Positions 53,669 to 61,701 of a stretch of 64,000 nucleotides of DNA are shown here, piece after piece (the first letter of the stretch is position 1; each line of letters begins with the position of its first letter). The position numbers and the translations under genes are program-made. The notes below the pieces were generated by a model, which did no database searches, had not been told where the DNA came from, and saw only the letters and a list, made by a program, of their open reading frames with translations. This stretch comes from Aliarcobacter sp. (lineage in GTDB: Bacteria > Campylobacterota > Campylobacteria > Campylobacterales > Arcobacteraceae). The stretch lies in the NCBI GenBank assembly GCA_028688995.1, contig JAQTXB010000008.1, forward strand, positions 57,050-121,049, in the 5' to 3' direction.

Positions 53669-54598
53669 TTATGCTTCGTCTCTTTTTCTATCAAGCCAAA
53701 CCATAACACCTTTTTGAGCATGTAGTCTATTTTCTGCTTCTTCAAAAATTAAACTTTGTTTGCTTTCCATAACTTCATCACTAACTTCATAACCTCTATA
53801 TGCTGGTAAACAATGTAAGAAAATTGCCTTATCTTGTGCTAATTTCATCATTTCACTATCAACCATATATCCAGCAAAATCTTTTACTCTTTTCTCTTTT
53901 TCAGACTCTTGTCCCATTGAAACCCAAGTATCAGTTGTTACTACAGTTGAGCCTTTTATTGCTTCTTTTGGATCATTTGTAATAGTAATTTTTGCACCAC
54001 TTAATTTTGCCATTTCAAGAGATTTTGCTAAAATATCTGCATCAACTTCGTAACCTTTTGGAGTTGCAATTCTAAGTTCAAAACCTAATTTTGCAGCAAG
54101 ATTAAGCCATGAATGAGCCATGTTATTTCCATCACCCACATAAGCAGCAACTAAATCTTTATCTAAGTTTGCTTCTTGAATTGTCATATAATCAGCCATA
54201 AGTTGAACAGGATGATATTCAGTTGTTAAACCATTTATTACAGGAACTTTTGAATATTTAGCAAATTCTTCAATTTTAGCTTGCTCAAAAGTTCTAATCA
54301 TCACCATATCAACCATTCTTGAAATTACTCTTGAAGTGTCACTCATTGGCTCACCTCGACCTAGTTGAATATCATTTGATGAAAGAAATAAACCAATACC
54401 ACCTAACTGATAAATACCTGTTTCAAAAGATACTCTAGTTCTTGTAGAACTTTTTTCAAAAATCATTCCTAAAGTTTTTTTAGGCATATAATCTTTAAAT
54501 TCTCTTCGTTTAGTTTCATCTTTGATTTGTTTAGCTAAAGCAAGTATTTCTAAGATTTCCTCTTTAGAATAGTCAGCTAATGTTAAGAAGTGTCTCAT
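53669..54598 (-). CDS. argF: ornithine carbamoyltransferase
   Basis: About 309 residues from the ATG at 54598 ([15 protein letters not shown]). The frame extends to 54631, but GAGGAA lies seven bases before 54598 and the family begins here. It forms citrulline from ornithine and carbamoyl phosphate. The motifs are [12 protein letters not shown] (carbamoyl phosphate), [13 protein letters not shown], the ornithine-site DTWVSMGQE and HCLPAYRG. Together with argG it covers two consecutive arginine steps. hemN starts directly at its stop. Confidence 0.96.
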   Translation of the reverse strand: MRHFLTLADYSKEEILEILALAKQIKDETKRREFKDYMPKKTLGMIFEKSSTRTRVSFETGIYQLGGIGLFLSSNDIQLGRGEPMSDTSRVISRMVDMVMIRTFEQAKIEEFAKYSKVPVINGLTTEYHPVQLMADYMTIQEANLDKDLVAAYVGDGNNMAHSWLNLAAKLGFELRIATPKGYEVDADILAKSLEMAKLSGAKITITNDPKEAIKGSTVVTTDTWVSMGQESEKEKRVKDFAGYMVDSEMMKLAQDKAIFLHCLPAYRGYEVSDEVMESKQSLIFEEAENRLHAQKGVMVWLDRKRDEA

Positions 54599-54646
54599 TT
54601 TATTTCCTCTGTAATTAATAAAAACAAACATTCTATTTAATTTAAC

Positions 54647-54671
54647 TTTAGAGTTTCTTAAAAACTCTAAA
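54647..54671 (-). terminator. hairpin after hemB
   Basis: A 10-bp stem TTTAGAGTTT (54647-54656) pairing with AAACTCTAAA (54662-54671) around a 5-nt loop. It lies in the 107-nt gap between hemB and the argF start on the minus strand. Confidence 0.5.
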
Positions 54672-54705
54672 ATTTATTGTTAAAATAGTATCCAATTTGT
54701 AATTT

Positions 54706-55680
54706 TTATTTGTTTCTTAATATTTCACAAACCTCTTTTGCATGGTAAGAGATGATAATATTTGCTCCAGCTCTCTTAAATGCAATCATTGTTTCCATCA
54801 TAACTCTTTCATAATCAATTAATCCAGCAATTCCAGCATGTTTTAGCATTGCATACTCTCCACTTACATTATAAACACATAAAGGAAGATTTGTTTCATT
54901 TCTTATGTCTCTTACAATATCTAAAAATGCAAGGGCTGGTTTTACCATTAAAATATCAGCACCTTCTTTTTCATCTTCTAGTGATTCAGATATTGCTTCA
55001 AGTCTATTTGCAGGATTCATTTGATAAGTTCTTCTATCTCCAAAAGATGGAGTTGATTCTGCAACATCTCTAAATGGCCCATAATATCCACTTGCAAATT
55101 TTGTTGAATAAGCCATAATAGGAAGATTTTTAAATCCATTTTCATCTAAAGCATTTCTAAGCGTTGTAATAATTCCATCCATCATTCCTGAAGGTGCAAT
55201 CATATCAGCACCAGCTCGAGCATGAACTAATGCTTGTTGTGCAGAGATTTCTAATGTTTTATCATTATCAACTGTTTGAGTTTTTGGATCAAGTATTCCA
55301 CAATGTCCATGGTCTGTATATTCACAAAAACATAAATCAGTTACAATAAACATTTGTGGAAATTTTGTTTTTATTGCTTTAATAGTTCTAGCAATTATAC
55401 TTTCACCACATAAACATTCACTTCCAACAGAATCTTTAACATCCGGAATTGCAAATAAGATAATTGCTTTTAAATTAATACTTATTAAATATTCACACTC
55501 TTTTAATATTTCATCAAGACTCATTTGATAAACACCTGGCATCGAAGAAACTTCAGTTTTTATACCACTTCCTTCTCTTACAAATAATGGATATATAAAA
55601 TCATCAGGAGTTATTGTAGTCTCTTGAACCAAATTTCTTAAAGTCTCATTTATTCTTAGTCTTCTAAATCGTTTAAACAT
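54706..55680 (-). CDS. hemB: delta-aminolevulinic acid dehydratase
   Basis: A 324-residue enzyme that condenses two 5-aminolevulinate molecules to porphobilinogen. The active-site lysines are in [17 protein letters not shown] and [15 protein letters not shown]. The metal-site region [14 protein letters not shown] keeps three cysteines, suggesting a zinc-dependent enzyme. AGAGG precedes the ATG. It is divergent from ribA across 59 nt that contain a 12-bp palindrome. Confidence 0.96.
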   Translation of the reverse strand: MFKRFRRLRINETLRNLVQETTITPDDFIYPLFVREGSGIKTEVSSMPGVYQMSLDEILKECEYLISINLKAIILFAIPDVKDSVGSECLCGESIIARTIKAIKTKFPQMFIVTDLCFCEYTDHGHCGILDPKTQTVDNDKTLEISAQQALVHARAGADMIAPSGMMDGIITTLRNALDENGFKNLPIMAYSTKFASGYYGPFRDVAESTPSFGDRRTYQMNPANRLEAISESLEDEKEGADILMVKPALAFLDIVRDIRNETNLPLCVYNVSGEYAMLKHAGIAGLIDYERVMMETMIAFKRAGANIIISYHAKEVCEILRNK

Positions 55681-55699
55681 TCTATTTACCTCTTTTGGT

Positions 55700-55714
55700 T
55701 ATAATCCTAGGATT
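55700..55714. promoter_or_regulatory. promoter box and palindrome between hemB and ribA
   Basis: The TATAAT box at 55700-55705 (plus strand, toward ribA) overlaps a perfect 12-bp palindrome, AATCCTAGGATT (55703-55714). The palindrome covers the likely ribA transcription start region and sits in the shared upstream region of hemB. It could be an operator or chance symmetry. Confidence 0.35.
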
Positions 55715-55739
55715 TTAACAGTTTAAGGTTTAAATACAA

Positions 55740-56315
55740 ATGAATATAATACAATCAAATATAGCTAATCTACCTACAAAATACGGAAAATTCAAAATAA
55801 AAGCTTACAAAGACGGCAATCAAGAACACTTAGCAATTATGAGTCAAGATTTTGAAAACATTGATGCTCCTTATGTAAGAATACACTCAGAATGCTTAAC
55901 AGGTGACACTCTTGGAAGTTTAAAGTGTGATTGCCAAAATCAATTAGACTTATCATTAAAGTTTATAGCAGAGCAGGGTGGTTTAGTAATTTACCATAGA
56001 CAAGAGGGCAGAAATATAGGTTTAGTAAATAAAGTAAATGCCTATGCACTTCAAGACCAAGGAAGAAATACAATTCAAGCTAATTTAGAATTAGGTTTTG
56101 GTGAAGATGATAGAGATTACTCAATAGTTGGGCATATTTTTAAAGATTTGGGTGTAAAAAAGTTAAAACTAATAACTAATAACCCTAAAAAAATAGAATA
56201 TGTTGAATCTTTAGGAGTTGAAATTGTAGAGAGAATTCCTGCAATTACAAAATCAAATAAATATAATGAAGGTTATTTGCTAACAAAAAAAGAGCAAATG
56301 GGACATATTCTTTAA
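55740..56315 (+). CDS. ribA: GTP cyclohydrolase II
   Basis: A 191-residue enzyme of the first riboflavin-branch step, which opens GTP to a diaminopyrimidine with release of formate and pyrophosphate. The zinc motif C-x10-C-x-C is intact in SECLTGDTLGSLKCDCQN. HRQEGRNIGLVNK binds GTP phosphate, and YSIVGHIFKDLGVKKLKL and TNNPKKIEYV are typical. It is a full, active-looking stand-alone RibA, unlike the degenerate copy fused to RibB at 60655. Its last base overlaps the rsmG start. Confidence 0.96.
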   Translation: MNIIQSNIANLPTKYGKFKIKAYKDGNQEHLAIMSQDFENIDAPYVRIHSECLTGDTLGSLKCDCQNQLDLSLKFIAEQGGLVIYHRQEGRNIGLVNKVNAYALQDQGRNTIQANLELGFGEDDRDYSIVGHIFKDLGVKKLKLITNNPKKIEYVESLGVEIVERIPAITKSNKYNEGYLLTKKEQMGHIL

Positions 56316-56899
56316 TGTTTTTAAAACAATTATTAGAAGAAAACAATCTTCATTTTGATGATAAATTCTATGAAGATTGTGAAGTTTTTGTAAAATTACT
56401 TCAACAATGGGGTATGGTTCACAATCTTAGTGGAAGACTTACAAGAAGTGACATAGAAGAAAATATTTTAGATTCTGTATATCCTTTAATATTTATTAAT
56501 AAATATACAAGTTTTGCAGATATTGGAACAGGAGCTGGTTATCCAGGTCTTATTCTTGCTATGGCTTTAAGAGATGTTAAATCATACTTAATTGAGCCTA
56601 GAATCAAAAGAGTTTCATTTCTAAATTTTGTAAAAGCAACTTTAAAATTAGATAATTTAACAGTTATTTGTAATAGAGTAGAGAATGTTAAAGATTTACA
56701 AGTTGATTTGATAACTTCACGAGCAGTTACAAATACTTCTTTACTTTTAGATATTACAAAAAATATCAAAAAAGAGAATAGTTCTTATCTTTTTTACAAA
56801 GGTTCTATGTTAGAAAACGAGATTGAAACAGCAAAATTAAATGATTATAAAATTGTAAATAGAAAAGATAGAAACTATCTTTATATTAAAGGTAATTAA
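56315..56899 (+). CDS. rsmG: 16S rRNA m7G527 methyltransferase RsmG
   Basis: A 194-residue SAM enzyme that methylates G527 of 16S rRNA. The SAM loop is FADIGTGAGYPGLILAM, and LIEPRIKRVSFLNF and the DLITSRAVTNTSLLL segment mark the family. The N terminus (VKLLQQWGMVHNLSGR) is typical. It is chained by one-base overlaps (TAATG) to ribA before it and to the small membrane protein after it. Confidence 0.95.
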   Translation: MFLKQLLEENNLHFDDKFYEDCEVFVKLLQQWGMVHNLSGRLTRSDIEENILDSVYPLIFINKYTSFADIGTGAGYPGLILAMALRDVKSYLIEPRIKRVSFLNFVKATLKLDNLTVICNRVENVKDLQVDLITSRAVTNTSLLLDITKNIKKENSSYLFYKGSMLENEIETAKLNDYKIVNRKDRNYLYIKGN

Positions 56900-57117
56900 T
56901 GGTTTTAAAAATAGTTGCAGTAATAATTATGGCTTTTTTAGTCTATATACTTTTTTTTAAAAGGAATAGAGAAAGAGAAATGTTTGCAAAAAAGAATGAA
57001 AAAATTACAGATGAGATGGTAGAGTGTCCAACTTGTAAAACTTACGTTTCTCAAAAAGAAGCAATTGTGAGTAATGGAAAGTTTTATTGCTCACAAGAGT
57101 GTTTAGAAAATAAATAA
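56899..57117 (+). CDS. PP0621-like small membrane protein
   Basis: A 72-residue protein with one N-terminal membrane helix (LKIVAVIIMAFLVYILFF), a basic stretch and a four-cysteine C-terminal module: CPTCKTYV, then FYCSQECLE. The arrangement matches the PP0621 family of small zinc-finger-like membrane proteins of unknown function. It overlaps rsmG by one base, and the next gene starts 9 nt downstream. Confidence 0.75.
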   Translation: MVLKIVAVIIMAFLVYILFFKRNREREMFAKKNEKITDEMVECPTCKTYVSQKEAIVSNGKFYCSQECLENK

Positions 57118-57126
57118 GGATACTAA

Positions 57127-57498
57127 ATGATAATTATTGGTGATAAGTTAGTTCCTTTTGAAAAAATTCAATATATTCAATATGTTGAAAATATCAAAGA
57201 GACTAAAGCGAATTCAACGATAATATTTAATTATGATGAAGAAGTTTTAAAATATTGTTATGAAAATGAAATATCTTTAGCAGTTATTGTAACTTCAATA
57301 AAAGAGGCAATTTACTGCAATAGTTTAAATGTAAAATATATAATTTCAGAAAAAGAATTAGCTAAACAAATACAAAAAATAGCAGATAATTACATGTATG
57401 ACTCAAAAAATTTAGCAATAATTGATTCAAATGAAGAGTTCGAAGATATAGTTAAAAATGAGATAGACGGTGTAATTTATCGAGATTTAATCCAGTAG
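57127..57498 (+). CDS. hypothetical 123-residue protein
   Basis: Not recognised. A soluble alpha/beta protein (MIIIGDKLVPFEKIQYIQYV). The strand-helix alternation, the segment SLAVIVTSIKEAIYCNSLNV and the C-terminal NLAIIDSNEEFEDIV suggest a small Rossmann-like fold. It has no signal peptide. AAGGATACT precedes the ATG. It lies in the ribA-to-glyS run, 6 nt before the tetraheme cytochrome gene. Confidence 0.65.
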   Translation: MIIIGDKLVPFEKIQYIQYVENIKETKANSTIIFNYDEEVLKYCYENEISLAVIVTSIKEAIYCNSLNVKYIISEKELAKQIQKIADNYMYDSKNLAIIDSNEEFEDIVKNEIDGVIYRDLIQ

Positions 57499-57504
57499 AT
57501 ATTA

Positions 57505-57849
57505 ATGATAAAAAAGATTATATTAATTCTTACTTTTTGTGTTTATTCTTTTGCTTGTAGTGGTGATTGTATGGCTTGCCATCCAATTTTAAAAGAATCT
57601 ATAAAAGAGAAACATCATCAAGTTTTAACAACTTGTATTGCTTGCCATACCAAGACTCCTACAACAATGGTTGAGTGTGGAGGAGATTGTTTTGCTTGCC
57701 ATTCTCAAAATAAACTTATAGAATCAAACAGAATAGAACATCAAAATTTAGCATCTTGTAAAGGATGTCATATAAATAAAGAAGATTTATTTAATACATC
57801 TTCTTTAAACAGTGGTTCAACGTTAATGGATTTACTTAAGAATAAGTGA
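57505..57849 (+). CDS. small periplasmic tetraheme c-type cytochrome
   Basis: A 114-residue protein with a signal peptide (MIKKIILILTFCVYSFACS). It has four CxxCH heme-binding motifs: C22MACH, C44IACH, C62FACH and C85KGCH. Additional histidines (H37, H38, H79) could be distal heme ligands. The first and third sites share GDCxACH, which suggests an internal duplication. Four hemes in ~95 mature residues is dense and fits a periplasmic electron carrier. No partner reductase gene is adjacent; it sits between an unknown gene and glyS. Confidence 0.85.
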   Translation: MIKKIILILTFCVYSFACSGDCMACHPILKESIKEKHHQVLTTCIACHTKTPTTMVECGGDCFACHSQNKLIESNRIEHQNLASCKGCHINKEDLFNTSSLNSGSTLMDLLKNK

Positions 57850-57897
57850 TTATTAGCTAAAATAATGGCCTTTTATTAGATAAAACTTAGGATAAAT

Positions 57898-58053
57898 GTG
57901 AAAGATATATTAGACACAATAATACTTATTATGTTCGTTATTATGGTTGCAATGTTTATAATCAACTTTAATAGACAACAAATAAAAAAACATACAGACA
58001 AAATTGAAGAAAATGAAAATAAGAACTCTAACAAGGATAAAATAGATGAATAA
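57898..58053 (+). CDS. small single-pass membrane protein, 51 residues
   Basis: A short gene found by direct reading. GTG at 57898 with AGGA upstream encodes one membrane helix (ILDTIILIMFVIMVAMFIIN) followed by a charged tail rich in Lys, Glu and Asn. Its stop overlaps the glyS start by 8 nt, which supports translation and coupling to glyS. The function is unknown. Confidence 0.55.
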   Translation: MKDILDTIILIMFVIMVAMFIINFNRQQIKKHTDKIEENENKNSNKDKIDE

Positions 58054-60061
58054 ACCATTATTAATTGAGATTGGTGTAGAAGAATTACCAGCGATTCCAT
58101 TTTTAAATGAATTACCAAATATTGAAAAAAAATGGAGTGATATATTAGAAAAAAATAGATTACTTTGTGAATTTGATTTCTTTTATACACCAAGAAGATT
58201 AGTATTATGGCACAGAGAATTTCAAGTTGCTCAAGAAGATTCAACTGTAGAACAGTTTGGTGCTCCTATAAAAATAGCTTATAAAGATGGTGTTCCAACT
58301 GGTGCTGCTATTAGTTTTGCTAGTAAATGTGGTGTTGATGTTTCAGAACTTGGAAAAATTGATTTAGGAAAAGGTGAAGTTCTTTATTTCAAACAAGAAG
58401 TAAAAGGAAGTGAGTCTAAAACTTTATTAAATGAAATGGTTAATGAATTTGTTCATTCATTAAATTTTGGAAAATCAATGAGATGGGCAAGTAGAACAGA
58501 CAGTTTTATTAGACCAATTAGAAGTTTATCTATTCTTTTGGGCGAAGAAATAGTTGATGCTGAACTTTTTGGAGTTAAATCATCAAATTTTTCATTTGCA
58601 CATAGAATGGTTTCTTACGAACCTTTTACATACTCTTTTGCAGGAGATTATTTCTGTAAACTTGATAAAAATGGAGTAATTTTATATCCAGATGATAGAA
58701 GAACAAGAATTCTTTCTCAAATGAAAGATATTGAACAAAGACACAATATTAAAATAGAGATTGATACAGAACTTTTAGAAGAGGTTGTTGCAATTACTGA
58801 GTATCCAACAGCTTTAATTGGAAAATTTGATGAGGATTTTTTAGAGCTTCCACCTGAAGTAATCGTAACTTCTATGAAAGAAAATCAAAGATATTTTGCT
58901 GTTTATAAAGATGGAAAATTAACAAATAATTTTATTGTTGTTTCAAACTCTAAAACAGAAGATTTTGGTTATATAATTGCAGGAAATGAAAAAGTATTAA
59001 GACCAAGACTTGCTGATGCAATGTTCTTTTATAAAAATGACATAAAAAATGGTTTATCAAATGAGGGTCTTAAAAAACTTGTATTTGTTGAAGGTTTAGG
59101 CTCAATGTATGATAAATGTGAAAGAGAAGCAAAAATAGCTTCTTATTTAGCAGATATTTTTGAATTAAAAGAGAAAGAACTTTTACAAAAAGCTGTAATG
59201 CTTTCAAAAGCAGATTTAATGTCAGAGATGGTTTATGAATTCACAGAACTTCAAGGGTTAATGGGTTATTACTATGCAAAAATTGCAGGTGAAGATAAAC
59301 TTTTAACTACTGCTTTAAAAGAACAATATTTACCAGATGGTGAAGATTCTGAACTTCCATCAAATGTATTCTCATCTATTGTTGCTTTATCAAATAAATT
59401 AGATAATCTAATGGGATTATTTAGTGCAGGTAAAATTCCAACAGGTTCAAAAGATCCATTTGGATTAAGACGAGCAGCTGCAGGAATTGTAAAAATAGCA
59501 ATGGAACATAAATTAGCAATTGATTTATCTAAAATAGTTGATGAATTATCTCATAATTATAAAAATTTAGACAAAAAAGTTTTAATAGAATTTTTCAATG
59601 AAAGATTATTTAAGATTTTTGAAGTAAATCCAACTGTATTAAAAGCTGTTCTTGCAAATGGAGAAACAGATATTTACAAAATTTCTCAAAAAATTTGTGC
59701 TCTAAATCCAATAGTTCAAAGTGATAATTTTAAAGAATATGTTGCTACTTTTAAAAGAGTTGCAAATATTATAAAAGATGTTGATGTAAATACAAAACTT
59801 GGAATTGATGAAGATTTATTTGAAAATAATGAAGAAAAAGAGTTATATTTAAAATACAATGAAGTAAGATTTAAATCTTATGAAACTTATGATGAAGAAC
59901 TTGAAGCTTTATTTGCATTAAAACCACAATTAGATAGTTTTTTTGATAATGTATTTGTAAATCATGAAAATGAAAAAATTAAAATTAATAGAAAAAATTT
60001 AATTGGATTAGTATATCAAGGGTTTAGAAAAATTGCTGATATAAAAGAGATTACAATTTAA
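58046..60061 (+). CDS. glyS: glycyl-tRNA synthetase beta subunit
   Basis: The 671-residue beta subunit of the bacterial alpha2beta2 glycyl-tRNA synthetase, which handles tRNA recognition. It starts MNKPLLIEIGVEELPAIPF, with TPRRLVLWHRE, GKSMRWASRTDSFIRPIRSL, VTSMKENQRYFAV and GSKDPFGLRRAAAGIVKI, all typical. The alpha subunit gene is not next to it. It ends the run that began at ribA and is followed by a symmetric hairpin before the convergent tRNA genes. Confidence 0.96.
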   Translation: MNKPLLIEIGVEELPAIPFLNELPNIEKKWSDILEKNRLLCEFDFFYTPRRLVLWHREFQVAQEDSTVEQFGAPIKIAYKDGVPTGAAISFASKCGVDVSELGKIDLGKGEVLYFKQEVKGSESKTLLNEMVNEFVHSLNFGKSMRWASRTDSFIRPIRSLSILLGEEIVDAELFGVKSSNFSFAHRMVSYEPFTYSFAGDYFCKLDKNGVILYPDDRRTRILSQMKDIEQRHNIKIEIDTELLEEVVAITEYPTALIGKFDEDFLELPPEVIVTSMKENQRYFAVYKDGKLTNNFIVVSNSKTEDFGYIIAGNEKVLRPRLADAMFFYKNDIKNGLSNEGLKKLVFVEGLGSMYDKCEREAKIASYLADIFELKEKELLQKAVMLSKADLMSEMVYEFTELQGLMGYYYAKIAGEDKLLTTALKEQYLPDGEDSELPSNVFSSIVALSNKLDNLMGLFSAGKIPTGSKDPFGLRRAAAGIVKIAMEHKLAIDLSKIVDELSHNYKNLDKKVLIEFFNERLFKIFEVNPTVLKAVLANGETDIYKISQKICALNPIVQSDNFKEYVATFKRVANIIKDVDVNTKLGIDEDLFENNEEKELYLKYNEVRFKSYETYDEELEALFALKPQLDSFFDNVFVNHENEKIKINRKNLIGLVYQGFRKIADIKEITI

Positions 60062-60071
60062 TTAAATTCTT

Positions 60072-60096
60072 ATTTTTCGGAATTTCTCCGAAAAAT
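60072..60096. terminator. bidirectional terminator after glyS and the tRNA cluster
   Basis: A perfect 10-bp stem ATTTTTCGGA/TCCGAAAAAT with a 5-nt loop. The T run in one arm serves as the U tract for minus-strand transcription, and the A-rich arm plus T-rich surroundings serve glyS. Confidence 0.8.
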
Positions 60097-60174
60097 AAAA
60101 AATAAAGCCAATGTTCGCACGCATTATTTTTATAATATATAAATTTTGTTTGTGAAAAAAAGATTGAATTTTAG

Positions 60175-60251
60175 TGGAGCTGGTGAAGGGAGTCGAACCC
60201 CCGACCTGCTGATTACAAATCAGCTGCTCTAGCCAACTGAGCTACACCAGC
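60175..60251 (-). tRNA. tRNA-Thr (anticodon TGT)
   Basis: 77 nt including an encoded CCA (60175-60177). The acceptor stem is GCTGGTG/CACCAGC, the D arm is AGCTCAGTTGGCTAGAGC and the anticodon stem-loop CTGATTTGTAATCAG gives anticodon TGT. The T arm is GGGGGTTCGACTCCC. It is third in the minus-strand order fMet-Met-Thr. Confidence 0.95.
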
Positions 60252-60282
60252 GCCTAAGAAAGCGTTGTTATTTGCTTTAAAA

Positions 60283-60359
60283 TGGTGTCAAGAGAGGGAC
60301 TCGAACCCTCGACCTCCGGCTTATGAGACCAGCGCTCTAACCAGCTGAGCTACCTTGAC
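60283..60359 (-). tRNA. tRNA-Met (anticodon CAT), elongator type
   Basis: 77 nt with encoded CCA (60283-60285). The acceptor is GTCAAGG/TCTTGAC with one G-T pair, and the anticodon loop CTCATAA gives CAT. It lacks the initiator features of its neighbour. A CAT anticodon can also belong to tRNA-Ile with lysidine at C34, so the elongator-Met call is probable but not certain. Confidence 0.85.
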
Positions 60360-60394
60360 CTAAGACAACATTTTAAAACAAATAACTATCAATT

Positions 60395-60471
<77 letters not shown>

Positions 60472-60549
60472 TTAATAAATTGAAGAAGGATTTAATCCCT
60501 ATTTCAGTACTTAAAACTATTTAGCTAAGCCACGTCTTTAAGTGCTGGA
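60472..60549 (-). other. leader of the tRNA transcript with a hairpin
   Basis: About 70 nt between the promoter and tRNA-fMet. It contains an imperfect inverted repeat, CAGCACTTAAA near 60538-60548 against TTTAAGTACTG near 60504-60514 (minus-strand reading). This is probably a 5' leader removed by RNase P, with no coding potential. Confidence 0.5.
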
Positions 60550-60578
60550 ATTATAGTTAAATAGCTCCTTATTGTCAA
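60550..60578 (-). promoter_or_regulatory. perfect consensus sigma70 promoter of the tRNA cluster
   Basis: Read on the minus strand: TTGACA (60578-60573), 17 nt, TATAAT (60555-60550). Both hexamers and the spacing match the general sigma70 consensus exactly. Transcription would begin near 60543 and run through fMet, Met and Thr. Confidence 0.85.
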
Positions 60579-60609
60579 GCCTTTTTATATTATTTTTTGG
60601 ATTTTTTGA

Positions 60610-60615
60610 TATAAT
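60610..60615 (+). promoter_or_regulatory. -10 box of ribBA
   Basis: TATAAT at 60610-60615, 39 nt before the ribBA start. It is preceded by spaced T-rich runs and no -35 box, the usual Campylobacterota sigma70 layout. Confidence 0.5.
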
Positions 60616-60654
60616 AAATAAATATAAAATAATCAATTATAAAGAAGAACTAAT

Positions 60655-61686
60655 ATGAATGCAATACAAAGAGTACAAGAGGCTATAAAAGAGATTCAAA
60701 AAGGTAATATGGTAATAATGTTGGATGATGAGGATAGAGAAAATGAAGGTGATTTAGTTTATGCAGCACCTTTAAGTAGTCCTGAAAAAGTTAATTTTAT
60801 GGCAACTCATGCAAAAGGACTGATTTGTGTGGCTGTTACAAAAGAAACTGCGAATAGACTACAATTAAATCCCATGGTTAGTTCTAATACTTCATCTTAT
60901 GAAACTGCATTTACTGTTTCAGTTGATGCAGCAGATGCAAGTACAGGAATTAGTGCAAAAGAGAGAGATGATACGATAAAGATTCTTTCAAATCCTATTT
61001 CTAATTCAGTTGAACTTGTACGTCCAGGTCATATATTTCCATTAATTGCAAAAGATGGAGGAGTATTAGTAAGAACAGGACATACAGAGGGAAGTGTAGA
61101 TTTATGTAAATTAGCAGGTCTTAATGGAGAAGCTGTAATTTGTGAAATCATGAAAGAAGATGGAACAATGGCTAGACGTGATGATTTAGATGTTTTTGCT
61201 GACAAACATAATATGAAACAAATATATATTTCAGATTTAGTAGAATACAGATTATCTCATGAAAAACTAGTTGAAGAAATTTCAAGTGTAAATAAAAAAT
61301 TCTTTTCTTCTGATGTAATACAAAAAGAGTTTAAAGATCATTTAGGAAATGTTCATACTGCTATAATATTTGGAGAAATAAAACAAATTACTCATGTTAA
61401 ATTTCATACAATTAATCCAGATATTAATCTTTTTTTAAATGATGAAAAGTTACATTCTATGTTAAAAACTATTAATTTTTTACAATCAAAAGGTGGAATA
61501 TTAATATTTTTAAGTGATGAAATGAGAAATAAAGAGTCTAAAAAAGATTATGGAATAGGGGCTCAAATCCTAAATTGTTTAAATATAAAACAAATAAAAC
61601 TAATGACAAGTGGAGGAAAACACTCTTTTGTTGGTTTACAAGGTTTTGGATTAGAAATAGTTGAAGAGATACAAATAGAGTGTTAA
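60655..61686 (+). CDS. ribBA: 3,4-dihydroxy-2-butanone 4-phosphate synthase with degenerate GTP cyclohydrolase II domain
   Basis: A 343-residue protein. Residues 1-200 are an intact RibB domain that converts ribulose 5-phosphate to the four-carbon riboflavin precursor: LDDEDRENEGDL, HAKGLICV, RPGHIFPLIA and RTGHTEGSVDL. Residues ~205-343 have the RibA fold but lack the zinc motif C-x10-C-x-C and the HRQEGRNIG loop, so GTP cyclohydrolase activity is unlikely. The intact stand-alone RibA at 55740 covers that step. The degenerate half may stabilise the protein. The terminator overlaps the stop. Confidence 0.93.
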   Translation: MNAIQRVQEAIKEIQKGNMVIMLDDEDRENEGDLVYAAPLSSPEKVNFMATHAKGLICVAVTKETANRLQLNPMVSSNTSSYETAFTVSVDAADASTGISAKERDDTIKILSNPISNSVELVRPGHIFPLIAKDGGVLVRTGHTEGSVDLCKLAGLNGEAVICEIMKEDGTMARRDDLDVFADKHNMKQIYISDLVEYRLSHEKLVEEISSVNKKFFSSDVIQKEFKDHLGNVHTAIIFGEIKQITHVKFHTINPDINLFLNDEKLHSMLKTINFLQSKGGILIFLSDEMRNKESKKDYGIGAQILNCLNIKQIKLMTSGGKHSFVGLQGFGLEIVEEIQIEC

Positions 61687-61698
61687 AACACTCTATTT
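61673..61698. terminator. bidirectional terminator after ribBA
   Basis: A perfect 12-bp inverted repeat AAATAGAGTGTT/AACACTCTATTT with a 2-nt centre. It overlaps the ribBA stop and ends just before the stop of the convergent gene at 61702. Confidence 0.7.
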
Positions 61699-61701
61699 AA
61701 A

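Noticed and set aside
54599-54631. Upstream start of argF adding 11 residues
   Set aside because: GAGGAA is correctly spaced before ATG 54598 and the protein family begins at [11 protein letters not shown].
57876-58244. Minus-strand 122-residue frame opposite the start of glyS
   Set aside because: It is low-complexity Leu/Ile/Ser sequence antisense to two well-supported plus-strand genes; similar shadow frames (31359-31721, 40900-41193, 41380-41694) were dropped for the same reason.
60283-60359. tRNA-Ile with modified CAT anticodon
   Set aside because: Possible in principle, but nothing seen in the acceptor or anticodon stem favours it, so elongator tRNA-Met is kept with lowered confidence.
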